This document shows positions 45,017-53,894 of a stretch of DNA of 64,000 nt, piece by piece. The notes beneath the pieces are model-generated. The model was not told the DNA's origin. It ran no database searches and was given only the letters and a program-made list of their open reading frames with translations. Made by a program: the position numbers and the translations under genes. The first letter of the stretch is position 1; each line of letters begins with the position of its first letter. The stretch is from NCBI RefSeq assembly GCF_000741715.1, contig NZ_JGZN01000003.1:186001-250000 (forward strand). Direction: 5' to 3'. The DNA is from Bifidobacterium saguini DSM 23967 (GTDB lineage Bacteria; Actinomycetota; Actinomycetes; Actinomycetales; Bifidobacteriaceae).

Positions 45017-45916
45017 ATGTATGACCGGCGCCTGGATGCCATCATTGCGGCGGCGGAATGCGGCAGTTTCAATCAGGCGGCGCGGCAGTTGCATCTTTCG
45101 GCAACCGCGTTGATCAAACAAGTCACGGGATTCGAGAACGAATATGGGATTACGCTCTTTACGCGCAGCAGCAATGGTGTGAGGCTTACCACCTCCGGTC
45201 GGGCGCTGATTGAAGATGCCAAGGATCTCATTCGCCAAAGCGAACAAGCTCTGCGTCATGCGCATCGATTGGAACATGGGCAAGACATGACGGTCCGGCT
45301 TGCCATCTCGATGCTTCGCCCGGCGACTCCGTTGCTGGAACTCTGGCCGCGCGCCTCGGCTTGGCTCGAACAACGTGGGCGGCACCTGCGTTTGGAACTG
45401 GTTTCCATGTCGGATTCGCCCGACGGATACATGAATGCACTTGATCATCTCGGCGAAATGGTGGATGTGGCGGCCAACGGCTTTTCGCCGAAACACCAGA
45501 AATATCCCTGTCAAGTGTTGAAGCTGGGGGAGTATCCGCTACAGATGGGTGTTCCGGCATCGAATCCACTGTACGCAAGACCTCTTCCCGCACTTCGTCT
45601 CAGCGATTTGGAAGGCCAGCACATTCATATTCCTCAGGCCGGCAACAATGACGCGATGGACCAGGCGCGTGACCTGCTGAGCAAAATTCCCGGCGTCACG
45701 TTGATTGACATGGAGCAATACACCTTCGAGGAATTCAATACATGTGCCGCCAATGGCGACCTCATCGTCGCGCGAACATTCGGCACCGACATCCACCCGA
45801 TGATGCGCACCATGCCGGTGGAGTGGAATGTAAGCATTGATTATGGATTGTTCTATCCGATGACTCCATCCGCGGCGGTGAAGCTGTTCGTGGAAGCGAT
45901 TACCGCCGTGCGATAG
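45017..45916 (+). CDS. LysR-family regulator (module 2)
   Basis: A 299-residue LysR protein. The N-terminal helix-turn-helix is LDAIIAAAECGSFNQAARQL (residues 6-25). It is paralogous to the 30346 regulator along its full length: both have EYG(I/L)(T/K)LFTRS and end near a PAVAAF/AAVKLF segment. ATG 45017 has GGGGAGG at seven bases. The divergent MFS gene is the expected target. The conserved regulator-exporter pairing at two loci suggests duplicated, ligand-specific efflux modules. Confidence 0.9.
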   Translation: MYDRRLDAIIAAAECGSFNQAARQLHLSATALIKQVTGFENEYGITLFTRSSNGVRLTTSGRALIEDAKDLIRQSEQALRHAHRLEHGQDMTVRLAISMLRPATPLLELWPRASAWLEQRGRHLRLELVSMSDSPDGYMNALDHLGEMVDVAANGFSPKHQKYPCQVLKLGEYPLQMGVPASNPLYARPLPALRLSDLEGQHIHIPQAGNNDAMDQARDLLSKIPGVTLIDMEQYTFEEFNTCAANGDLIVARTFGTDIHPMMRTMPVEWNVSIDYGLFYPMTPSAAVKLFVEAITAVR

Positions 45917-45943
45917 CGGTGAGAGTGCACGGCGGGCGGGCTG

Positions 45944-46759
45944 TTACGGGAGAAGCCGATGCAGTGCTGCGGCCAAGCCGTTATTATCGACATGCGGCGC
46001 AATCATATTGGCGGCCGATTTGGCGGGTGCCGTGCCGTTGCCCATTGCCACGCCGATGCCTGCGGCCTGAATCATCTCAAGATCGTTTTCGCTATCTCCG
46101 ATGGCAACAGTGTCGGATAGCGGTACTCCGAGACGCTGGGCAATAGCGGTAAGTGCGGTTCCCTTATTGACTCCGGGGATAAGAATTTCACCGTTGTCGT
46201 CGCTGGAAGCGTGGATGGATCCGTGGATGATGGTTGCGTATCCGGCGAGTGCGTGCTGCACGTCCTCAATGGTGAGGCTGCCGTCGTCGGGAATGTAGAA
46301 GGTGCCTTTGCGGACGACTGTCGGAGGTTCGTCGGGGTCGGCAATGGTATGCCAGGATCCGCGCATCCGTGGATATTGCAGCATTTTCTTCCACACGCCA
46401 ATCCGATTCAAAAAGGGTATGGTGGCGTGCATACCATCAGGGCAGTGCCATGCGTACGGCATGGAGTGTGCGTTGAAGAACGCGGTTGCTGCATGGATGG
46501 ATTCTTCGGGCATGTGCTCGTCGATGATGGTCTTGCCGTCGAGTTCGGCGCAGGCACCGCCATCGGATACGATGCCGTCGAAGCCAAGTTCGAGCACCGG
46601 AGGGTCGATATCCAGCGCCGCGCGGCCTGAACAAATGAACAGTTTGTGTCCGGCTTGCTGCGCGCGCAGGCACTCCTTACGCGCGGATTCGGGGATGCGG
46701 TGACGGCTGTCCAGCAGCGTGCCGTCAATGTCGATGAACACTAGCGTGGGCTTTCTCAT
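45944..46759 (-). CDS. HAD-superfamily phosphatase, Cof type
   Basis: A 271-residue cytoplasmic sugar-phosphate or flavin-precursor phosphatase. Motif I is IDIDGTLLDS with the two catalytic Asp, motif II is ICSGR, and motifs III/IV are KGTAL and GDSENDLEMI. The C2 cap lies between (about 85-185). Ribosome binding site TAGGAGAG. Cof proteins have broad substrate range. It lies directly before the PTS locus but points away from it. Confidence 0.92.
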   Translation of the reverse strand: MRKPTLVFIDIDGTLLDSRHRIPESARKECLRAQQAGHKLFICSGRAALDIDPPVLELGFDGIVSDGGACAELDGKTIIDEHMPEESIHAATAFFNAHSMPYAWHCPDGMHATIPFLNRIGVWKKMLQYPRMRGSWHTIADPDEPPTVVRKGTFYIPDDGSLTIEDVQHALAGYATIIHGSIHASSDDNGEILIPGVNKGTALTAIAQRLGVPLSDTVAIGDSENDLEMIQAAGIGVAMGNGTAPAKSAANMIAPHVDNNGLAAALHRLLP

Positions 46760-46825
46760 GCGCGTACTCTCCTATGGAATGTCGACATCGGCGTCTGAAC
46801 TGTAAATGGTATCCCCTTAAGAATA

Positions 46826-46884
46826 ATTCATTCGAATGAATCATGCAATTGTGGGTGCTGGATGTGTCTGTAATTCGAATGAAT
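46826..46884 (+). promoter_or_regulatory. GntR operators upstream of the PTS regulator
   Basis: ATTCATTCGAATGAAT (46826-46841) is a perfect 16-base palindrome, and a second, less perfect copy lies at 46869-46884. The same sequence recurs before the PTS operon, pointing to autoregulation by the GntR protein. Confidence 0.75.
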
Positions 46885-46965
46885 ATGAGTCATGCGATAA
46901 TATGGATTATGTGTGCTGCGGCGATATGGCGCGGCTGGATGATGCGATTTCGGAGGGTGTGTCAT

Positions 46966-47664
46966 ATGAAGTACCGTGAACTGGCGAAGATTCTCAAGGT
47001 GGAGATCGATAAGGGCAAATACCGTGACACGGGAAAGCTGCCCACCGAGCCCGAGCTCATGGAGCAGTTCGGCGCGACCCGGTACTGCGTGCGTAACGCC
47101 ATAGCCCTGTTGGCCGAGCTTGGCGACGTGTACCCGGTGCAGGGCAGTGGAATGTTCGTCCGGGAGAACAGGCGCGAGGGCTGTCTCAACATCAACGGCA
47201 CGAGGGGCATGACCTCGGAGTTCCCCGGCCATTCTGTATCTTCCAAGCTGATCAAACTGGAGCAGCGCGAGGCGGGCGAGGATTCCGCTCGCCTCAAATG
47301 CGCCGCCGACGCCAAGGTATACAGCGTCTCACGCCTGCGCCTGCTGGACGACGAGCCGTTCGCCATCGAGTACGCCCTGTATCTCAAGGAGTTCGTGCCG
47401 TATCTCAACGAGGAGATCGCCAGTGGCTCCATTTACGCGTACATTCGCGAGGATCTGGGTCTGAGCACGGGCTTCGCGGACAAGCTGATATACGCGCGAG
47501 AGCTGGATCACGGACGGGCCGACCTCCTCGGTCTGTCGGCAGGGGACCCCGCCCTGGTGGTCGAGGACGACGCTTATCTGGCCAGCGGCCGCATGTTCAA
47601 CGCCGGCACGGTCTACTACCACTACAAGAAGGCCACGTTTTTTAATTTCGCCGACCTGAAGTAG
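46966..47664 (+). CDS. GntR-family regulator with UTRA domain (PTS locus)
   Basis: A 232-residue HutC/BglR-type repressor. The winged helix covers residues 1-70 (GKLPTEPELMEQFGATRYCV), and the UTRA ligand-binding domain about 80-230 (VYSVSRLRLLDDEPFAIEYA). Such proteins sense a phosphosugar made by the linked PTS. ATG 46966 has CGGAGGG; the frame is open back to 46843 but covers its own operators. Palindromes ATTCATTCGAATGAAT lie before it and around the celB promoter. GC content rises within this gene, marking the left side of a compositionally distinct block. Confidence 0.92.
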   Translation: MKYRELAKILKVEIDKGKYRDTGKLPTEPELMEQFGATRYCVRNAIALLAELGDVYPVQGSGMFVRENRREGCLNINGTRGMTSEFPGHSVSSKLIKLEQREAGEDSARLKCAADAKVYSVSRLRLLDDEPFAIEYALYLKEFVPYLNEEIASGSIYAYIREDLGLSTGFADKLIYARELDHGRADLLGLSAGDPALVVEDDAYLASGRMFNAGTVYYHYKKATFFNFADLK

Positions 47665-47676
47665 TCCCTTATGCGC

Positions 47677-47714
47677 GTGAAGCGGCGTCGCCGGTGGGGG
47701 TGACGCCGCTTCAC
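47677..47714 (+). terminator. Hairpin terminator of the GntR gene
   Basis: GTGAAGCGGCGTC pairs perfectly with GACGCCGCTTCAC around 12 bases. It has only a weak T-rich tail but is ideally placed 13 bases after the stop. Confidence 0.65.
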
Positions 47715-47752
47715 GGTATTCCCTCGGGAAGGCGACACTCCGTATCCAAAAA

Positions 47753-47837
47753 TCATTCGAATGAATTTGACACAGCCGAATGAAACTCGTATATTGTAGT
47801 CAAGTCATTCGGATTACGCCTATTCATTCGAATGACT
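47753..47837 (+). promoter_or_regulatory. Promoter and GntR operators of the PTS operon
   Basis: TTGACA (47767-47772) and TATATT (47790-47795), exactly 17 bases apart, form a consensus housekeeping promoter. TCATTCGAATGA (47753-47764) abuts the -35 element. A partial GTCATTCGGATTAC (47803-47816) and a full ATTCATTCGAATGACT (47822-47837) lie downstream of -10. Repression with looping or roadblock is expected. Confidence 0.8.
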
Positions 47838-47915
47838 TGATACTGAACAAGAGGAATCGGACCGGCAGCAAGGACGCCGGCCCGGGGACATCAACCAGTC
47901 CAAAGGAGGACGAGA

Positions 47916-49277
47916 ATGAAGGAGTTCGGCAACAAACTGCTCAACGGCTTCATGAAATTCGCGACGACCAAGGCGGTCACCGCTCTGAAGGACGGCTTCG
48001 TGCTCACGATGCCGGCCACCTTGGTGGGTTCGCTGTTCCTGTTGCTCGCGAACCTGCCATTCGAGGGCTACACGGACTTCATGAACAATCTGCTCACCGA
48101 CAAATGGAACATCGGTTTGAACCAGGTGTCCGCCGGCACGTTCAATATCCTGGCCGTCATCATCGCGGTCGGCATCGGCTACGCCTACGCGCGCAATGAG
48201 AAGGAAGACGGCATCTCCTCTGGTCTGCTGGCCCTGGTCGCCTTCTTCATCCTCTCGCCGTCCTCGGTGAGCATCGACCACAGCACCGTCGATGCGATCA
48301 AGGAGGGCACCACCGCGTCCGTGTCCGGCGCGATCTCCACCTCATGGACCGGCGGCAACGGCGTGATCACCGCCATCATCGTCGGTCTGCTGTCCGGCTT
48401 GGTGTTCGTCAAGTGCATGAAGCACAACCTCAAGATCAAGCTGCCCGACTCCGTGCCTGAAGGCGTGTCCAACGCGTTCTCCGCCATGATCCCCGGCTTC
48501 TTCGTGGTGCTCGGCTCCGCGGTCATCTACCACCTGTGCCAGGTGTTCGGCGGCGTGAGCTTCACCGAACTCATCTTCAAGATCCTGCAGACCCCGATGC
48601 AGAACCTCACCGACAACTGGGCCGGCGCGATCATCATCACCCTGCTCATCTCCATCCTCTTCTGGTGCGGCATCCACGGCCCGAACGTCGTCATGGGCAT
48701 CATGGCCCCGCTGCTGACCGCAAACTCCGTGGCCAACCAGGCCCTCATGGACGCAGGCAAGGCCGTGAACACCGCCGACGGCGGCCATATCCTCACCCCG
48801 CAGATCGTTGACTGCTTCGTCAAGTTCGGCGGCACCGGCATCACCCTCGGCCTGCTCATCGCCGGCCTGATCGTGGCCAAGTCCAGCCAGATGAAGGAAA
48901 TGTCGAAGCTGTCCATCGTGCCCGGTCTGTTCAACATTAATGAGCCGGTCATCTTCGGCCTGCCGATCGTGTTCAACCCGTTCTTCCTGATTCCGTTCAT
49001 CGTCGTCCCGCTGATCGCCATGATCATCACCTACGGCGCGATGTACATTGGCTTCATGCCCCCGTTCGGTGCCGTCCAGGTGCCGTGGACCACCCCGGTG
49101 ATCATCTCCGGCTTCCTGCTGGGCGGCTGGAAGGGTGCGCTCATCCAGCTCATCATCCTTGTAATCTCCGTGGTCGTCTACCTGCCGTTCGTCAAGAAGC
49201 AGGACCAGATATGGGTCGCCGAGCAGTCCGCCAACGACGCCGATCTCCAGACCGCCGCCGAGGCCGCCAAGGCCTGA
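47916..49277 (+). CDS. celB: PTS EIIC, lactose/cellobiose family
   Basis: Membrane channel of a beta-glucoside PTS: 453 residues and about ten hydrophobic segments. It begins KLLNGFMKFATTKAVTALKD, contains ILFWCGIHGPNVVMGIM and the substrate-site segment NINEPVIFGLPIVFNP conserved in EIIC-Cel. It takes up cellobiose-, gentiobiose- or chitobiose-like sugars and phosphorylates them with the IIB/IIA proteins encoded next. Ribosome binding site AAAGGAGGACGAG. First gene of the operon behind the GntR-controlled promoter. Confidence 0.94.
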   Translation: MKEFGNKLLNGFMKFATTKAVTALKDGFVLTMPATLVGSLFLLLANLPFEGYTDFMNNLLTDKWNIGLNQVSAGTFNILAVIIAVGIGYAYARNEKEDGISSGLLALVAFFILSPSSVSIDHSTVDAIKEGTTASVSGAISTSWTGGNGVITAIIVGLLSGLVFVKCMKHNLKIKLPDSVPEGVSNAFSAMIPGFFVVLGSAVIYHLCQVFGGVSFTELIFKILQTPMQNLTDNWAGAIIITLLISILFWCGIHGPNVVMGIMAPLLTANSVANQALMDAGKAVNTADGGHILTPQIVDCFVKFGGTGITLGLLIAGLIVAKSSQMKEMSKLSIVPGLFNINEPVIFGLPIVFNPFFLIPFIVVPLIAMIITYGAMYIGFMPPFGAVQVPWTTPVIISGFLLGGWKGALIQLIILVISVVVYLPFVKKQDQIWVAEQSANDADLQTAAEAAKA

Positions 49278-49326
49278 GATGCGGGCGGAACGGCTCCGTT
49301 CTTCCGATTGGCGACAATCGGATCAT

Positions 49327-49364
49327 GGGAGCCCGGTATGAGCGACCACCCTTGCCGGGCTCCC
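49327..49364 (+). terminator. Intra-operon hairpin between IIC and IIB genes
   Basis: GGGAGCCCGG pairs with CCGGGCTCCC around an 18-base loop, with no T-tract. It probably adjusts the membrane to soluble subunit ratio or blocks 3' decay. Confidence 0.55.
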
Positions 49365-49440
49365 GCCTTATCAAAACTCAACGCATATAGAGAACCAATC
49401 GTCCCACAATCGGTGTGGGACCCATTGAAAGGAAAACACC

Positions 49441-49740
49441 ATGAAGATCGTACTGTGCTGCAACGCCGGAATGTCCACCAGCATGCTGGTCAAGAAGATG
49501 CGCGCTGCTGCCGAGGCCAAGGGCATCGAGGCCGAAATCGACGCCTACCCGATCTCCGAGGTCGAGGAGAAGGCCGCGAACGCCGATGCCGTGCTGCTCG
49601 GCCCGCAGGTGCGCTACGAGCTCGACCACGTCAAGAAGCTGCTGCCCGGCAAGCCGGTCGAGGCCATCAACCCGCAGGACTACGGCATGGTGCGCGGCGA
49701 CAAGGTACTCGACCACGCCATCGCCATCGCCTCCAAGTAA
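49441..49740 (+). CDS. celA: PTS EIIB, lactose/cellobiose family
   Basis: A 99-residue cytoplasmic phosphocarrier. The phosphorylated Cys7 is in VLCCNAGMSTSMLV, and Ile/Val-rich strands follow (GIEAEIDAYPISEVEEKA, VLLGPQVRYELDHVK). It receives phosphate from EIIA His82 and passes it to the sugar held by EIIC. Ribosome binding site GAAAGGAAAA. EIIA follows 52 bases on. Confidence 0.95.
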   Translation: MKIVLCCNAGMSTSMLVKKMRAAAEAKGIEAEIDAYPISEVEEKAANADAVLLGPQVRYELDHVKKLLPGKPVEAINPQDYGMVRGDKVLDHAIAIASK

Positions 49741-49792
49741 CCCGACACCAAACAGACAGACAACACAACCAAACGAACCAAGGGTGGTAACA

Positions 49793-50119
49793 ATGGCAGA
49801 AGACAACAAGGACTTCGACTGGGAGACCCTCTGCTTCCAGATGATCACGGCCGCGGGAAGCGCCAAATCCGACTACATCGAGGCATTGCAGGCGGCCAAG
49901 GCCGGCAAGTATGACAAGGCCGACGAGCTCATCAAGAGCGGCGACCAGAGCTTCGCGACCGGCCACGACCTGCACACCAACCTCGTACAGCGCGAGGCGT
50001 CCGGCGAGAAGATCGAGGTCAGCCTGCTCATGACACACGTCGAGGACCAGATGATGGCCGCGGAGACCGTCAAACTGCTGGTCAATGAGCTCATCGCATT
50101 GTACAAGAAGATCAACTGA
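49793..50119 (+). CDS. celC: PTS EIIA, lactose/cellobiose family
   Basis: A 108-residue helical trimeric phosphocarrier. The active His82 is in SLLMTHVEDQMM, preceded by the family blocks MITAAGSAKSDYIEALQAAK and the FATGHDLHTNLVQ segment. It is charged by HPr, encoded downstream in the same operon. ATG 49793 has AGGGTGG; the open frame further upstream overlaps the EIIB gene and is not used. Length is normal. Confidence 0.95.
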   Translation: MAEDNKDFDWETLCFQMITAAGSAKSDYIEALQAAKAGKYDKADELIKSGDQSFATGHDLHTNLVQREASGEKIEVSLLMTHVEDQMMAAETVKLLVNELIALYKKIN

Positions 50120-50126
50120 CCCATAG

Positions 50127-51587
<1,461 letters not shown>

Positions 51588-51616
51588 AACGCGTAAAACG
51601 TATAAGGAGCAATATC

Positions 51617-51877
51617 ATGTCTCAGGAATTCACGTTCACCGTATCCGACCCCGAGGGCATGCACGCCCGCCCCGCAGGCCTGCTGGTCGCCAAGGCGCAG
51701 CAGTATGATTCGACCATCATCGTCAGCCATGACGGCAAATCCGTGGACGCCAAACGTATCTTCGGCGTCATGGGACTCGGCGTCAAGCAGGGCGACGAGG
51801 TCACCGTTAAGGTGCAGGGCAACGACGAAGTCAATGCCGCCGCCGAATTCGAGCAGTTCCTCAAGGAGAACCTGTGA
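51617..51877 (+). CDS. ptsH: PTS phosphocarrier HPr
   Basis: An 86-residue general PTS protein. The phosphorylated His16 is in EGMHARPAGLL. At the position of regulatory Ser46 of Firmicutes HPr the sequence has Arg47 (VDAKRIFGVMGLGV), so HPr-kinase control is impossible; the flanking FGVMGLG helix is conserved. Ribosome binding site AAGGAGCAA. It lies 29 bases after the glucosidase gene, and its stop codon overlaps the ATG expected for ptsI. Confidence 0.95.
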   Translation: MSQEFTFTVSDPEGMHARPAGLLVAKAQQYDSTIIVSHDGKSVDAKRIFGVMGLGVKQGDEVTVKVQGNDEVNAAAEFEQFLKENL

Positions 51878-51878
51878 T

Positions 51879-53501
51879 GAGAACGATACAAGCGTCGGCG
51901 TATCCGCTGGCATCGCCATCGGCGCGATCCGCGTGCTCGACACCGCCGACCACGCTGTCGAACGCCGCGTGGTCGACGATCCGCAGGCCGAGGTGGAACG
52001 CTTCCGCGCAGCCCGCGATGCGGCTGTCGCTCAGCTGAAGCAGTTGCGTGACAAGACCGCGGCCGAATTCGGCGAGGGCAAGGCCGAACTGTTCGACACC
52101 CACCAGCTCATGCTCCGGGACCCGGACTACGTGGAAAGCATCGAGGACCTGATCGCGCAGAGCAAGGTGAACGCTGAGTACGCGGTCAACAGCACTGCCG
52201 AACAGTTCGCTGCCATGTTTGCCGCAATGGACAATTCCTACATGCAAGCTCGCGCCGCCGATGTTAAGGATGTCTCTCACCGTGTGATCAATGTGCTCGA
52301 AGGCAAGCGCGGTGGTGTCGCGGACGAAGATGGTGGTGAGAGCCGGATCATCCTTGCCGAGGATTTGGCTCCTAGCGAGACCGTGCAACTCGATCGCGCC
52401 AAGGTGCTCGGCTTCGTGACCGCTAAAGGCTCCGCGAATTCGCACACTGCAATCTTGGCCCGCACAATGGGATTGCCCGCCATCATCGGCATCGGCGATG
52501 CCTTCGACCCGGCTGACGACGGCCATGCCGCAGTGATTGACGGCACCAGTGGTCTGGTGTTCGTTGACCCGGATGAGAAGACCCTCGCTGAATACCAGGG
52601 CAGGAAGGCTAAGTACGAGGAACATCTGCGCCTGTTGCAGGAGCTTAAGGGTAAGCCTACCGAGACCAAGAGTGGCCAGAAGGTTCGCCTGTACGCCAAC
52701 ATTGGCCGTCCTTCCGATGTGGCCGCGGTATTGGCCAATGATGCTGAAGGCATCGGTCTGTTCCGTAGCGAATTCCTGTACTTGGAGAGCGAAGACTACC
52801 CAACCGAGGAATTCCAGTTCCAAGCATATAAGGAAGTCGCACAGAAGATGGGCGACCGTCTCGTCGTCATTCGTACGCTCGATATCGGCGCTGATAAGCA
52901 GGTCGGCTACTTCAATCTGGAGCATGAGGCTAACCCCGCCCTCGGCTACCGTGCCATCCGTATCTGCCTGACCCGTCCGGAGATTTTCAAGGTGCAGCTG
53001 CGCGCTCTGCTGCGTGCCTCGGTGTATGGCAATATCGCCATCATGCTGCCTATGATTACCTCCGTGCAGGAAGTGCGCGATGCCAAGCAGATTCTCGAAG
53101 AGGTTAAGAACGAGCTACGTGGTGAGCATATCGACTTCAACGAGCACATCCAGGTCGGCATCATGATTGAGACGCCTGCCTCCGTGATTATGGCTGACGA
53201 ACTGGCCGCCGAAGTCGATTTCTTCTCCATCGGTACCAACGATCTGACCCAATACACACTGGCCTGCGACCGTCAGAATCCGAACCTCGGACGCTTTGCT
53301 GACACGCACTCGCCAGCTGTGCTGCGCATGATCAAGATGGCCACCGAAGCCGCCCATCGCCACGGCATCTGGTGCGGCATCTGCGGTGAACTCGGTGCTG
53401 ATTTGAGCCTGACTGACACGTTCCTTGAAATCGGTCTCGACGAACTGTCCGTTTCGCCTACCAGCGTGCTGCCTCTGCGCAACGCTATTCGCAACCACTG
53501 A
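51879..53501 (+). CDS. ptsI: PTS enzyme I, start codon out of frame
   Basis: PEP-protein phosphotransferase, about 540 residues. The body is intact: N-terminal VGVSAGIAIGA, phospho-His in GSANSHTAILARTMG (codon 189 from 51879, as in other EI), PEP site GIGLFRSEFLY and IGTNDLTQYTLA, and active Cys in GICGELG. No ATG, GTG or TTG lies in this frame near the N-terminus. The ATG at 51877-51879, with AAGGAG upstream, is one base out, so a single missing base after it would restore M-x-NDTSVGVSAG. The cause may be mutation, a sequence error or recoding from HPr. Codon use changes near 52190. The coordinates mark the first codon of the coding frame, not a proven start. Confidence 0.88.
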   Translation, partial: ENDTSVGVSAGIAIGAIRVLDTADHAVERRVVDDPQAEVERFRAARDAAVAQLKQLRDKTAAEFGEGKAELFDTHQLMLRDPDYVESIEDLIAQSKVNAEYAVNSTAEQFAAMFAAMDNSYMQARAADVKDVSHRVINVLEGKRGGVADEDGGESRIILAEDLAPSETVQLDRAKVLGFVTAKGSANSHTAILARTMGLPAIIGIGDAFDPADDGHAAVIDGTSGLVFVDPDEKTLAEYQGRKAKYEEHLRLLQELKGKPTETKSGQKVRLYANIGRPSDVAAVLANDAEGIGLFRSEFLYLESEDYPTEEFQFQAYKEVAQKMGDRLVVIRTLDIGADKQVGYFNLEHEANPALGYRAIRICLTRPEIFKVQLRALLRASVYGNIAIMLPMITSVQEVRDAKQILEEVKNELRGEHIDFNEHIQVGIMIETPASVIMADELAAEVDFFSIGTNDLTQYTLACDRQNPNLGRFADTHSPAVLRMIKMATEAAHRHGIWCGICGELGADLSLTDTFLEIGLDELSVSPTSVLPLRNAIRNH

Positions 53502-53519
53502 GCGATACCAAAAAGACGT

Positions 53520-53563
53520 TAATGGCCCGTCTCGCAATATATATTGCGGTGTGCGGGCCATTA
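53520..53563 (+). terminator. Hairpin after ptsI
   Basis: TAATGGCCCG pairs with CGGGCCATTA, enclosing a second stem CGCAAT/ATTGCG. There is no long T-tract, but it stands 19 bases after the stop and probably ends the PTS transcript. Confidence 0.65.
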
Positions 53564-53894
53564 GCATATCTGCGGCTATGGTTGCTGCAATGCTGCTGAG
53601 CCTTGTTCCAAGGATTGGACATAGCACGCTGGATGCAGACGGCATGTCAACGTCGATGATTATGGTCGGCAACTATGTGTTCTATGCGTTGCATGATGAC
53701 GATAGCGCGATTCGCGCTGAAGCCCGCGATCTAACGGGTAGATAGGCCCGCGGGTGGGCCTTGGCATACCTCGGTTCAGGTGTGCCGTTCAGTCATATGC
53801 AAATCAATAGTGCGCGATATCGATGTGCTGTACAACGACCAATCTGTATCGTCCGTATATCGCGCGTGAAAAAGAGAAAGATTAGAACACCCAT
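53564..53894. other. Gap between ptsI and the MFS gene, no supported gene
   Basis: An open frame from ATG 53578 to 53745 (55 codons, starting with a hydrophobic stretch) has no ribosome binding site or recognised domain and may be a gene remnant. The remaining AT-richer part before 53895 presumably holds the exporter's promoter. Confidence 0.35.

Noticed and set aside
53425..53745. 106-codon frame overlapping the end of ptsI
   Set aside because: Its first half is an out-of-frame reading of ptsI and its terminator. The remaining 55 codons lack a ribosome binding site or known domain.
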